64,000 nucleotides of DNA from an uncultured Pelagibacteraceae bacterium (GTDB taxonomy: Bacteria; Pseudomonadota; Alphaproteobacteria; Pelagibacterales; Pelagibacteraceae), in contig CACHML010000001.1 in NCBI GenBank assembly GCA_902580945.1, forward strand, positions 84,697 to 148,696, given 5' to 3'. Below are positions 42,261 through 51,175 of the stretch, piece by piece. The position numbers and the translations under genes are program-made. How positions within the stretch are numbered: position 1 is the stretch's first letter; every line of letters starts with the position of its first letter. The notes below the pieces were generated by a model. The model had not been told where the DNA came from. It saw nothing but the letters and a program-made list of their open reading frames with translations, and did no database searches.

Positions 42261-44003
42261 ATGAGTGAGAATAAAATTAGAGGCGGAGCGTTATTAGCTA
42301 GAGCTCTAAAAGATAAAGGAATTAGTAAAGTTTTTACTCTTGCGGGAGGTTTTTGTAATCCAGCAATTGAGGGGTTTGCTGAGTGTCAAATTGAAGTGAT
42401 AAATACTCCTCACGAACAAATTGCAGGTCATTTAGCAGATGGCAATACAAGAATTACTCGTAAACCATCAGTATGCTTAGTAGGACCAGAGGGATTTACA
42501 AACGCAGTTCCTTCTATGATGGAGGCTTGGGGTGAGAGAAGTCCTGTTATTTATATTACAGGTTCAAGCAGCCTTAAAAGGCAAGGTTCAGGTGGTTTTA
42601 AAGAAATAGATGATGTTTCAATTGCAGCCCCTTTAACAAAATACAGTGCAAGCATTACCGATGGAGCTAGAATAAGAGAATTTGTCGACAAAGCATATCA
42701 CATTGCCACCAACGGTTATCCAGGCGCAGTACATCTTAGTCTTCCGGTAGATATAATGTTTTCATCTTTTGCAGAAGAAGTAGGATTAGAAGAAAGACCA
42801 TTTTCTCATAAAGCTAAACCTTTAGCAAAAGCTTGGCCAGATCCAAATTCTCTATCAGAAGTTTTAGAACTTGCTTGCAATGCTAAAAAACCAATTATAA
42901 TAGGTGGCCACGGAGTTTGGTGGTCTCATTCAGAAAAAAATCTTGAAGCAGCTGGTAATAATTTAAATATACCAATCTTTAATGTCCCATATCATCAAAA
43001 ATTATTAGGTGAGGAAGCAAATGCTTATATGGGATTAGCTGATATACACCAATATCCTCCCTCAGAATATGCACTACAAAACTCAGATCTAGTACTTGTA
43101 GTTGGAGCGCGTTTAGACAATCAAATGAATTTCGGAAATCCACCTTTTATACCTAAATCATCAAAGTTAGTTTGTATAAATGGTTCTCACGAGGAAGTAG
43201 AACTTAATAGAGCAGCTGATTTTTGTTTATTAAGTGATCCTGGTGTTTTTCTGGATACATTATCTAATTTAAAGAAAAATAATAAGTGGACTTTAGGTAC
43301 AACTTGGTTCGAAGAAAATAAAAAAAAGAAAAAAGAATGGGTAGATAAATCCTTGAAAGATTTAGAGATAGAGGCTGAGGCATCAAAAAAAAATGGGGGA
43401 AAAATTCATCCTCTACAACTTTCATTAGATGTCCAACAAGCAATGGGCGAAAATGACTGGCTTGTTATAGATGGAGGGAATACACATTTCTGGTCAGAAA
43501 TTGCAATTAATATTGCAGGTGCAAAAGGTAAAAAATTAAAAGGTATCTTGCATCCTGGAACATTTAGTATGTTAGGTGTTGGTGTTTCGTTTGCTTTATC
43601 TGCTAAAAATCATAATCCAGATTCAAATGTTGTTCTTATAAGTGGAGATGGTGCGTTTTTATCAGGAGGTATGTCTATTGAAAGTGTATTTTATGAAAAA
43701 AAACCTATTACTGTTGTAATTGATAACAATGGTGGATTGGCCTCAATTGGACAACAACAAGAGAGATTATTTAAAAGTGGAAAAAGCGTTGCAACTGATT
43801 TTAGAGACATCCCATTTCATAAGATTTTTGAGGGTTTTGGAGGGTATGGAGAATTAGTTAATAAAAGAGAAGAACTAGCACCGGCACTTAAAAGAGCAAT
43901 GGAAAGTGGAAAACCTGCATGTGTAAATGTTAAAGCAAAACCAGTATTAAGCCCAATAGTCTCTGCAGTTGCAAGCAAAAGAGAAAAGTCATCAATAGAA
44001 TAA
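42261..44003 (+). CDS. Thiamine-diphosphate-dependent lyase (acetolactate synthase-like family)
   Basis: This 580-residue enzyme has the catalytic Glu in NTPHEQIAGHLADG, the central domain with VVGARLDNQMNFG, and the ThDP motif GDGAFLSGG...VIDNNGG. It resembles acetolactate synthase, oxalyl-CoA decarboxylase and 2-hydroxyacyl-CoA lyase in layout. The usual regulatory partner of acetolactate synthase (ilvN) is absent, so a catabolic lyase is more likely. It starts right after the FMN enzyme stop and is followed one base later by the transthyretin-like gene. Confidence 0.78.
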   Translation: MSENKIRGGALLARALKDKGISKVFTLAGGFCNPAIEGFAECQIEVINTPHEQIAGHLADGNTRITRKPSVCLVGPEGFTNAVPSMMEAWGERSPVIYITGSSSLKRQGSGGFKEIDDVSIAAPLTKYSASITDGARIREFVDKAYHIATNGYPGAVHLSLPVDIMFSSFAEEVGLEERPFSHKAKPLAKAWPDPNSLSEVLELACNAKKPIIIGGHGVWWSHSEKNLEAAGNNLNIPIFNVPYHQKLLGEEANAYMGLADIHQYPPSEYALQNSDLVLVVGARLDNQMNFGNPPFIPKSSKLVCINGSHEEVELNRAADFCLLSDPGVFLDTLSNLKKNNKWTLGTTWFEENKKKKKEWVDKSLKDLEIEAEASKKNGGKIHPLQLSLDVQQAMGENDWLVIDGGNTHFWSEIAINIAGAKGKKLKGILHPGTFSMLGVGVSFALSAKNHNPDSNVVLISGDGAFLSGGMSIESVFYEKKPITVVIDNNGGLASIGQQQERLFKSGKSVATDFRDIPFHKIFEGFGGYGELVNKREELAPALKRAMESGKPACVNVKAKPVLSPIVSAVASKREKSSIE

Positions 44004-44004
44004 A

Positions 44005-44340
44005 ATGGCAATATTTTCATCACACTTATTAGATGCTACTAATGGATCTCATGCTGGGAATATTGATGTAATAATTTATCAAATAAAAGAAAATGGAGAC
44101 AAAGAAATTTTCTTTGAAAGTAAATCCGATGATGGTGGTAGAATACATAAAGAATTTAATCTAAGTGATGATGATATCAAGTGCGAATATGAAATGATTT
44201 GCAAGACTGGTGATTATTTTTCTGAGAAAAGAATTGTTTCTGAAATAAATATTAAATTTAAAATGGAAGATAATAATAAAAAATATCATATACCCATAAT
44301 AATTTCTAAAAATAGCTATACTGTATGGTGGTCAAAATAG
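44005..44340 (+). CDS. Transthyretin-like protein related to 5-hydroxyisourate hydrolase
   Basis: This 111-residue protein matches hydroxyisourate hydrolase in its opening (SSHLLDATNGSHAGNIDV), in DDGGRIHKEF with the conserved Arg, and in KYHIPIIISKNSYTVW. The hallmark C-terminal YRGS tetrapeptide is replaced by VWWSK, so an active-site piece is lost and purine degradation is doubtful. No other uric-acid genes are near. It is embedded between the ThDP lyase and the DmdA-like gene with one-base gaps, so it may serve that pathway. Confidence 0.7.
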   Translation: MAIFSSHLLDATNGSHAGNIDVIIYQIKENGDKEIFFESKSDDGGRIHKEFNLSDDDIKCEYEMICKTGDYFSEKRIVSEINIKFKMEDNNKKYHIPIIISKNSYTVWWSK

Positions 44341-44341
44341 A

Positions 44342-45508
44342 ATGAGTGGTGAAAATTTAATACATCAAAAAAATATTAAATTAAATATGTCTAGACGTAT
44401 AAGGCGCACTCCATTTACTAACAAGGTTGAAGAATGTGGTGTGTCAGATTTTACCGTTGTAAACCACATGTTGTTACCAAAAGGATTTAAAAATACAGTT
44501 GAGGAAGATTACTGGCATTTAAGAGAGGAAGTTCAAGTCTGGGACGTATCTTGCCAAAGACAAGTACAAATTTCAGGTCCTGATGCAGCAAAACTAGTAC
44601 AAAAAATGACACCTCGCTCAATAAAAAAAATGGAAACTGGAAAATGTTTTTATATTCCAATAATAGATGAGACCGCAGGAATGATCAATGATCCTGTTTT
44701 ACTTAAACTAGACGATGATATGTTTTGGATTTCAATAGCTGACTCAGATATTCTGCTATGGGCAAAAGGTATTGCATTAGGTTCTGGATATAATGTTGAA
44801 ATAGTAGAGCCAGATGTTTATCCATTGGCTATTCAAGGTCCTAAATCCGAAGACCTTTTGGTTTCAATATTTGGTGAAGACATAAAAAAATTAAAATTTT
44901 TCAATTTTAAAGTTTTTGATTTTTTGGGTACAAAACAAATAATCGCAAGGTCAGGATATAGCAAGCAAGATGGTTTTGAAATTTATTTTAAAGGATTTGA
45001 AACTCATTTTAATGAAATTGAACTTGGTGAAAAGCTTTGGGATATGATTTGGGATCATGGTCAAAAATTTAATTTATCTCCAGGATGTCCAAACCTAATT
45101 GATAGAATTGAAGCAGGACTTATGTCCTATGGTAATGATTTCACTAGAGAAAATAACCCACTAGAATGCAATCTTGAGAAATATTGTAAGCAAGAATATG
45201 ATCATGATTTTATTGGAAAAGATGCTTTGAGAAAGATTCAATCTGAAGGAATTAAACAACAGATGAGAGGAATAATTTTTGATGGTGAACCCTGCAAGCC
45301 AACAGGAGTTCCTTTGCCAGTATACTCAAAAAACAATAAAAAGATTGGACAAATTGCTTCTGGAATTTATTCCCCAAGAATTAAGAAAAATATAGGTTTA
45401 TCAATGATAAATAGAGATTTTTGGGATTTCGGGAATGAAGTTTTTATAAACACTTTTAATGGAAAAAACAGAAAAGGCATTATAACTTCTTTACCATTTC
45501 CTGATTAA
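44342..45508 (+). CDS. dmdA: DmdA-like tetrahydrofolate-dependent demethylase
   Basis: This 388-residue GcvT-family protein carries the DMSP-demethylase-type opening SRRIRRTPFTNKVEECGVS followed by NHMLLP, VQVWDVSCQRQVQISGPDAA, CFYIPIIDETAGMINDPV, WISIADSDILLW, IARSGYSKQDGFEIYF and GCPNLIDRIEAGLMSYGNDF. Such enzymes take a methyl from dimethylsulfoniopropionate to tetrahydrofolate. An alternative start is the ATG at 44387, right before SRRIRR. The substrate of this clade could differ: dmdB, dmdC and dmdD are not adjacent, and the neighbours are unusual. Confidence 0.68.
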   Translation: MSGENLIHQKNIKLNMSRRIRRTPFTNKVEECGVSDFTVVNHMLLPKGFKNTVEEDYWHLREEVQVWDVSCQRQVQISGPDAAKLVQKMTPRSIKKMETGKCFYIPIIDETAGMINDPVLLKLDDDMFWISIADSDILLWAKGIALGSGYNVEIVEPDVYPLAIQGPKSEDLLVSIFGEDIKKLKFFNFKVFDFLGTKQIIARSGYSKQDGFEIYFKGFETHFNEIELGEKLWDMIWDHGQKFNLSPGCPNLIDRIEAGLMSYGNDFTRENNPLECNLEKYCKQEYDHDFIGKDALRKIQSEGIKQQMRGIIFDGEPCKPTGVPLPVYSKNNKKIGQIASGIYSPRIKKNIGLSMINRDFWDFGNEVFINTFNGKNRKGIITSLPFPD

Positions 45509-45523
45509 CCTTATATTTAAATT

Positions 45524-46648
45524 ATGTTTAAACCAGTTATAGCAGGATTTTCAAGATCACCTTTTACTATGGCTAGAAAAGGTGCCTTAATAGACTCAAA
45601 ACCAGTTAATCTATTAGCAGAAGTAATTAAAGATTTAGTATCAAAATCAAATGTTAAAAAAGACGACATTGAGGATATTGTCATTGGTTGTGCATTTCAA
45701 ACAGGAGAGCAAAGTTTTAATATTGGAAAGTTGACTACTTTTCTCAGTGGTATGAATGTTAAAACCTCAGGAATGACGGTAGATAGATGGTGTGGCTCAT
45801 CAATGGAAGCTATACATATCGCAGCTGGTAAAATTTCATTGGGTGCTGGAAAAGTATTTGTCTGTGGAGGAGTAGAAAGCATGACAAGAGTAAATACTGG
45901 TTTTGAACCAATCCCCTACCCTGAAAGTAAGACAGATAATCCACATGTTTATTTTTCAATGGGAACAACTGCAGAAAATGTTGCAAAAAAATATAACATT
46001 TCAAGAAATGAACAACAGGAGTTTGCTATATCAAGTCATCAAAAAGCACACGAGGCTCAGACCAAAGGGAATTTTAAGAATGAAATCGTATCAATTGGTG
46101 ATTGTGATACTGATGGAAATATTAGACCAAATAGTACAATGGAAAAATTAGATGGATTAAAACTTGCTTTTGATGAAAATGGAACAGTTACAGCTGCAAC
46201 TTCATCACCTTTAACAGACGGTGCTGCAGCAACTTTAATTTGTGAGGAAAGTTATGCAAAAGAAAATAATTTAAATATATTAGGAAGAATAGTATCTACT
46301 GCTGTTGAAGGCTGTGACCCTGATTACATGGGCCTAGGTCCAATTGGTGCTTCAAAAAAAGCTTTAAAGAGGGCAAACTTGTCAGCTGACCAAATTGATA
46401 TTGTTGAATTGAATGAAGCTTTTGCTTCTCAATCATTGGCGTGTATTAAAGATTTAGGTATAGATAAAGATAAAGTTAATTTAGATGGTGGGGCTCTTGC
46501 GCTTGGTCATCCACTTGGTGCAACAGGTGCAAGAATTACTGGTAAAGCTGCTGATTTATTAAAAAGAGAAAATAAAAAATATGCCCTATCTACTCAGTGT
46601 ATTGGTTTGGGAATGGGTATAGCTACAGTAATTGAGTCTATAAATTAA
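45524..46648 (+). CDS. Thiolase (acetyl-CoA acyltransferase)
   Basis: This 374-residue thiolase has the acylated Cys90 in VDRWCGSS, the NEAFASQS histidine-loop region, GALALGHPLGATGAR and the second catalytic Cys in STQCIGLGMG. It cleaves 3-oxoacyl-CoA or condenses acyl-CoAs. It is the last gene of the plus-strand locus and converges on the permease gene with a one-base gap. It may finish breakdown of an acyl chain released by the upstream enzymes. Confidence 0.87.
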   Translation: MFKPVIAGFSRSPFTMARKGALIDSKPVNLLAEVIKDLVSKSNVKKDDIEDIVIGCAFQTGEQSFNIGKLTTFLSGMNVKTSGMTVDRWCGSSMEAIHIAAGKISLGAGKVFVCGGVESMTRVNTGFEPIPYPESKTDNPHVYFSMGTTAENVAKKYNISRNEQQEFAISSHQKAHEAQTKGNFKNEIVSIGDCDTDGNIRPNSTMEKLDGLKLAFDENGTVTAATSSPLTDGAAATLICEESYAKENNLNILGRIVSTAVEGCDPDYMGLGPIGASKKALKRANLSADQIDIVELNEAFASQSLACIKDLGIDKDKVNLDGGALALGHPLGATGARITGKAADLLKRENKKYALSTQCIGLGMGIATVIESIN

Positions 46649-46649
46649 A

Positions 46650-47504
46650 CTATCTATTTATTCCTCTTAATCTCTCAGATCTTCTTCTTAAAAGTTCAGC
46701 GGTTAATAAAATCAATACTGATAATATAATCAAACAGGTTGCTACAGCTAATATTGTTGGACTTAATTGTTCTCGAAGCCCAGTCCACATTTGAATTGGT
46801 ATTGTAGTATTATCTAAGCCAGCTAAGAATAATACAACGACGACTTCATCAAAAGAGGTTACAAAAGCAAAAAGGCCTCCAGATATAACCCCGGGTAATA
46901 TTAAAGGTAAAGTAATTTTCATAAATGTATTATACGGACTACTTCCAAGACTTGAGGCAGCACGTGTAATACTATGATCAAAACCTGAAAGTGTTGCAGT
47001 TACAGTTATCACCACAAAAGGGGTACCAAGAATAATATGAGCCAATATAATACCTAAATGAGTAGCTGCTAAACCTACCTTTGCCATGAAAAAGAAAATC
47101 GCTACTCCAGAAATAATAAGCGGAACTATCATTGGTGAAATTAAAATTGCCATTATCAAACCTTTGTAAGGCATATGTCTGCTGCTTAAGCCTAATGCAG
47201 CAAGAGTACCTAAAATAATTGATCCCAATGTTGCAAAAATTGCAATAATAAAACTATTTCTCGCAGCTAAACCCCATGGATTTTTTGTTCCATAAATCAT
47301 ATCTTTATACCATCTCAATGAGAATGCATCAGGGTCTAATCTTTTCATTCCATCAGAAAAAACCAAAAATTCTTCTGCATTAAAAGATAATGGAAAAATT
47401 ACAAATAAAGGAGCTATCAAAAAGAAAAAGACACAACCACAAATTAATAAATAAAAGTAATGCCAAATTCTATAATGTGGTTCTGTATATTTTGGTAATG
47501 CCAT
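46650..47504 (-). CDS. potC: Spermidine/putrescine-type ABC permease (PotC-like)
   Basis: This 284-residue inner-membrane protein has six helices and the EAA loop AASSLGSSPYNTFMKITLPL. It follows the PotB-like gene after two bases. Opening contains FSLRWYKDMIYG, as in PotC relatives. Confidence 0.88.
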   Translation of the reverse strand: MALPKYTEPHYRIWHYFYLLICGCVFFFLIAPLFVIFPLSFNAEEFLVFSDGMKRLDPDAFSLRWYKDMIYGTKNPWGLAARNSFIIAIFATLGSIILGTLAALGLSSRHMPYKGLIMAILISPMIVPLIISGVAIFFFMAKVGLAATHLGIILAHIILGTPFVVITVTATLSGFDHSITRAASSLGSSPYNTFMKITLPLILPGVISGGLFAFVTSFDEVVVVLFLAGLDNTTIPIQMWTGLREQLSPTILAVATCLIILSVLILLTAELLRRRSERLRGINR

Positions 47505-47506
47505 AA

Positions 47507-48760
47507 TTAACCTAATTTAATGTTATCAACTCCCACAAGTTTATTATAAATCCAATATATTGCTAACACACCAGTCAAAAGCATCAGACCCATTGCAGAT
47601 GCAAAACTCCAATCTAAAGTACTTTTCATATGATATGCTATTTGATTACTAATAAGTGTTCCAGATGCACCTCCAACAAGTGCTGGCGTAATATAATATC
47701 CAATTGCTAAAATGAATACTAATAGACAACCTGCACCTATTCCTGGAATTGTAAGTGGAAAATAAACTTTAAAAAATGCAACTGCTGGAGTTGCACCTAA
47801 AGACTTGCCAGCCCTCATAAGACTTGGAGAGATAGTTTTCATAACACTATACAAAGGTAAAACCATAAAAGGTAAAAGTATTTGAGTCATTGCTACGTAA
47901 GTTCCAGTTTTATTGTACATCATCTCAGGTCTGTTATCGTCTGCAACAAGACCTGTCCAAACAAAGAAATCATTCACAATTCCTTGTTGCTGTAACAAAA
48001 TCATCCAACTTGCAGTTCTTACAAGTAAAGATGTCCAGAAAGGAAGAAGAACACAGATCATCAGCAAATTACTATATTTCATTGGTAGAGTTGCCAGTAA
48101 ATGTGCAATTGGATAAGCCATTAAAAAACAAAATAAAGTAACAAAAAAAGCTACCTCAACTGTTCTTATCCATAATATTCTATGAATTCTTCTATCCTCA
48201 GAAACTTGAACAATTTTTCCATCTTCATTGGAGTACATGTCTACACCTTTCAGGTATTTTGAATATGTATAAGATGGAGCTCTTCTTTTAATCGCTCTCC
48301 AATATTCAACATTTCTCCATCTTTTATGAACTTTCATTATTTGTTCTTTGTAGTTTCCCTCCTCAAATTTCTTTTGTTTTCTTGCTAGTTTTTTTAAAAC
48401 ACTCTTAAATCCATTTTTTTCATAATTTAATTGTGTCTGCAATTTTCCTGCTGTTTTGTTTTTAACTAGAATTTTATAGTCTAAGTAAAATGCCTCAAAA
48501 ACTTCTTCTGAAGGTAATTCTTTTCCATCCCAATTTTCCATTGCTTTATAGGTTTTGGGAAGCATATTTGTAACCATCTTATCATCTATGCTTCTAGAAA
48601 ACATGTCTCCAATTGGGATCATGTATGTGATAATTAAAAATAATAATAATGGTGCAACTAGTAGAAAAGCTTTAATTTTATTTTTCTTTTCTGCCTGTTT
48701 TAGACTTTCCTCTAAGGGAATTCCATCTGTCGTTAAAATTTTTCCTGTTTCTGAGCTCAT
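47507..48760 (-). CDS. potB: Spermidine/putrescine-type ABC permease with enlarged loop (PotB-like)
   Basis: This 417-residue inner-membrane protein has the PotB core in its C-terminal 270 residues (FLMAYPIAHLLAT, AGKSLGATPAVAFFKVYFPL). Between the first and second helices is a charged loop of roughly 140 residues (NKTAGKLQTQLNYEKNG, RRAPSYTYSKYLKG), which makes it much longer than Escherichia coli PotB (about 275). I use the ATG at 48760; a longer reading from a TTG at 48778 would start inside the terminator hairpin. There is no ribosome site: the T run of the hairpin runs straight into the ATG. Confidence 0.85.
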   Translation of the reverse strand: MSSETGKILTTDGIPLEESLKQAEKKNKIKAFLLVAPLLLFLIITYMIPIGDMFSRSIDDKMVTNMLPKTYKAMENWDGKELPSEEVFEAFYLDYKILVKNKTAGKLQTQLNYEKNGFKSVLKKLARKQKKFEEGNYKEQIMKVHKRWRNVEYWRAIKRRAPSYTYSKYLKGVDMYSNEDGKIVQVSEDRRIHRILWIRTVEVAFFVTLFCFLMAYPIAHLLATLPMKYSNLLMICVLLPFWTSLLVRTASWMILLQQQGIVNDFFVWTGLVADDNRPEMMYNKTGTYVAMTQILLPFMVLPLYSVMKTISPSLMRAGKSLGATPAVAFFKVYFPLTIPGIGAGCLLVFILAIGYYITPALVGGASGTLISNQIAYHMKSTLDWSFASAMGLMLLTGVLAIYWIYNKLVGVDNIKLG

Positions 48761-48791
48761 AAAAAAAAGGGCGGTCAATGTGACCGCCCTT
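48761..48791 (-). terminator. Intrinsic terminator/attenuator abutting the PotB-like start codon
   Basis: On the minus strand AAGGGCGGTCA (48781-48791 complement) pairs perfectly with its partner at 48767-48777 around a three-base loop and is followed by eight T residues that end exactly at the ATG of the permease. It lies 35 bases after the binding-protein stop. This is a full intrinsic terminator inside the operon. Confidence 0.8.
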
Positions 48792-48826
48792 ACTATAATA
48801 TAAAATTAAAGTGTTTAAAACTTTAA

Positions 48827-49945
48827 TTATTTAATGCTAGCTTTCATAGCTTCCCATTTTTCACCAAGCTCTGTACCATTATCAGCCCAGTACTCAGCGT
48901 TTACTAAGAAGTATCTTTTAAGGTTAGCTGGTGCTGTTGGCATATGTGGAACCATGTTAGTTTTTCCATCTTTATACCAAGGCTCACCTGCTTCCATAAC
49001 TGCAATTGATGATTTTCTCCATGGTGCATATGCAATGTATTTTGCACTTCCTGCTAACATCTCAGTACTTGTCATCATTGCTAAAGCCTTCATAGCGTCT
49101 TCTTGGTTTGGTCCACCTTTTACTAATGCAAAATATTCATAGTCAAGACCTTGTCCATCCCAAACTTGAACTATTGGAGCACCTTCTCCAACTGCTGCAT
49201 TGAAAAATCTTCCATTCCAACCAGTTGCCATCACAACTTCACCACTCATTAATAATTCTGGTGGTTGAGCTCCAGCTGACCAGAATACGCATCCGCCATT
49301 TGGATCCTCACAAAGTGCTTTGATTTTATTCATTGCTCTGTCAACATATCCTGGTTCTTCTAATTTTTTGTAGATAAATTCTCCACCTTTACCCATTTTT
49401 ACGCCATCTGCTGCTAATGCAATTTCTAAGTTAGTTAATGCACTTTTGTAAATAGCTCTTTTTCCAGGAAATCTTTTTGTGTTAAAGAAATCTTTTAAAG
49501 TCTTTGGTGTGCTTTTTAATAAATCACTGTTGTAAGCATAGTTCCAAGAATATAAGATATTTCCTACCGCACATTTACTTGGCATATCAGTAAAGAAGTC
49601 TTCACTAGCTGGTGTACCATCTGGTGCTGGCGGGAAATCTTTGTCAAAATCAAATTCAACAAAAATTCCTTCATCACATCCATTAATAGTATCATAAGCG
49701 AATACGTCTATAATATCCCATGTGATTGCTCCTGCTTCTATTTGCGCTTTAATTTCTGAAAGTCCACCTGAATAGTCAACCCACTCGATTGGTACACCTA
49801 ATGCTTTAGATGTTGGATCACCATATCCTAATTTTTGACTTTCTGTGTATGCTCCACCCCATGATGCAACAACTACTGCAAAAGCGGATGTAGATACAGA
49901 AACTGCAAATGTTAAAGCAAGTAATAATTTACTTATTTTTTTCAT
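48827..49945 (-). CDS. potD: Spermidine/putrescine-type substrate-binding protein (PotD-like)
   Basis: This 372-residue periplasmic protein has a signal peptide (residues 1-23, ending STSAFA), then VVVASWGGAYTESQ as in the PotD/SBP8 family, and WDIIDVFAYDTINGCDEG. A cysteine pair near CEDPNGGCVFW is probably a disulfide. Ligand may be a polyamine or, given the neighbouring ectoine-type catabolic genes, another compound. It has a strong GGAGG ribosome site and lies 99 bases after potA. Confidence 0.87.
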   Translation of the reverse strand: MKKISKLLLALTFAVSVSTSAFAVVVASWGGAYTESQKLGYGDPTSKALGVPIEWVDYSGGLSEIKAQIEAGAITWDIIDVFAYDTINGCDEGIFVEFDFDKDFPPAPDGTPASEDFFTDMPSKCAVGNILYSWNYAYNSDLLKSTPKTLKDFFNTKRFPGKRAIYKSALTNLEIALAADGVKMGKGGEFIYKKLEEPGYVDRAMNKIKALCEDPNGGCVFWSAGAQPPELLMSGEVVMATGWNGRFFNAAVGEGAPIVQVWDGQGLDYEYFALVKGGPNQEDAMKALAMMTSTEMLAGSAKYIAYAPWRKSSIAVMEAGEPWYKDGKTNMVPHMPTAPANLKRYFLVNAEYWADNGTELGEKWEAMKASIK

Positions 49946-49982
49946 TTATCCTCCGTTTAAACGTTTTTTTTATAAAAAAAGG

Positions 49983-50011
49983 AGTACAGCAACATAGAAT
50001 ATAAGAGTCAA
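49983..50011 (-). promoter_or_regulatory. Probable promoter of the PotD-like gene
   Basis: Minus strand: -35 TTGACT (50006-50011), 17-base spacer, -10 TGTACT (49983-49988). A 10-base palindrome CGTTTAAACG (49954-49963) lies in the leader before the ribosome site. This would give potD extra expression inside the operon. Confidence 0.4.
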
Positions 50012-50044
50012 CAGGTGATTTTGGCGAAAATGTAATAATTTCGC

Positions 50045-51130
50045 TTATTTTGGGTCTAAAGCTCTAGCGTCATGACTGTTCCAGCCAATATTAATTTCAT
50101 TACCAAGTTTTATATCTAGGTTTTGAGAACTGTTTGGTACTTTCAATATAAATTCTGAATTGCCAAGTAAATTTAATCTAACTCTAGTGTGATCCCCATG
50201 ATAAATGACCTCTTCGATTTTTCCTTTTTGATTATTATCCATTTTGTCTTTAGGGTTTATCAAAGCTCGTTCTGGTCTAATTGATACTGTAGTTTTTTCT
50301 CCAACAGATTTAACTGAAATTGGATTAGCAATTATTTCACCCTTTTCTAATTTAACTTTACATGTTCCATTTGAAATTTCAGAGACTTCTCCACCAAAAG
50401 TATTATTTTCGCCAATAAATTCTGCAACAAAAGAGTTAACTGGTTCTTCATATAACTTATCAGGGCTTGATAGTTGTTGAACTTTACCATCATTAAATAC
50501 TGCAATTCTATTTGACATCGTTAATGCCTCACCCTGGTCATGAGTTACATAAACTACTGTTACACCAATACTTTCATGAATATGTTTAATTTCGTACTGC
50601 ATACTTTCTCTTAAATTTTTATCTAATGCACCTAATGGCTCATCCATTAAAACAACAGACGGATCAAAAACTAAAGCTCTTGCAACTGCAACTCTTTGTT
50701 GTTGACCACCTGAAAGTTGACCTGGCATTCTGTTTGCAAATCCACCAAGGGAGACCATTGATAAAGCTTTGTCCACTTTTTTCTCTATATCCTCTTGAGA
50801 CATTTTTCTAACCTTTAATGGAAATGCTAAATTTTCAAAAACAGTCATGTGAGGAAATAGAGCATAATTTTGAAAAACCATTCCGATCCCTCTTTTATGT
50901 GGCGGAATATTAGAAATTGGATTGTTGTCTAAAAATATTTCTCCGTTTGTTGGAGTTTCAAAACCAGCAAGCATCATTAGACATGTAGTTTTCCCTGAAC
51001 CAGAAGGTCCAAGCATTGTCACAAACTCACCTTCTTCAATATCTAAATTTAGATCTTTAACTACTAATACTTTTCCGTCGTAACTTTTGTCTACTTTATC
51101 AAATTTTACGAAATCAGCTTTTTTTGACAT
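50045..51130 (-). CDS. potA: Spermidine/putrescine-type ABC ATPase (PotA-like)
   Basis: This 361-residue ATPase has Walker A GPSGSGKTT (about residues 41-49), QNYALFPHMTV, LSGGQQQRVA, VLMDEPLGALD and the C-terminal TOBE-like domain (VSIRPERALI). It powers the PotB- and PotC-like permeases. It is encoded before potD, after the M24 gene with a 45-base gap. Confidence 0.92.
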   Translation of the reverse strand: MSKKADFVKFDKVDKSYDGKVLVVKDLNLDIEEGEFVTMLGPSGSGKTTCLMMLAGFETPTNGEIFLDNNPISNIPPHKRGIGMVFQNYALFPHMTVFENLAFPLKVRKMSQEDIEKKVDKALSMVSLGGFANRMPGQLSGGQQQRVAVARALVFDPSVVLMDEPLGALDKNLRESMQYEIKHIHESIGVTVVYVTHDQGEALTMSNRIAVFNDGKVQQLSSPDKLYEEPVNSFVAEFIGENNTFGGEVSEISNGTCKVKLEKGEIIANPISVKSVGEKTTVSIRPERALINPKDKMDNNQKGKIEEVIYHGDHTRVRLNLLGNSEFILKVPNSSQNLDIKLGNEINIGWNSHDARALDPK

Positions 51131-51175
51131 AAGGTAGTTTTTAAAACATTTAGTTATGCTATTTGCAACAGTTAA

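Noticed and set aside
44005..44340. Standard 5-hydroxyisourate hydrolase of purine degradation
   Set aside because: The C-terminal YRGS motif is missing and no urate genes are in the window.
48761..48778. TTG start at 48778 for the PotB-like permease
   Set aside because: It would begin inside the terminator stem and read through the T run as Phe-Phe; the ATG at 48760 immediately after is more credible.
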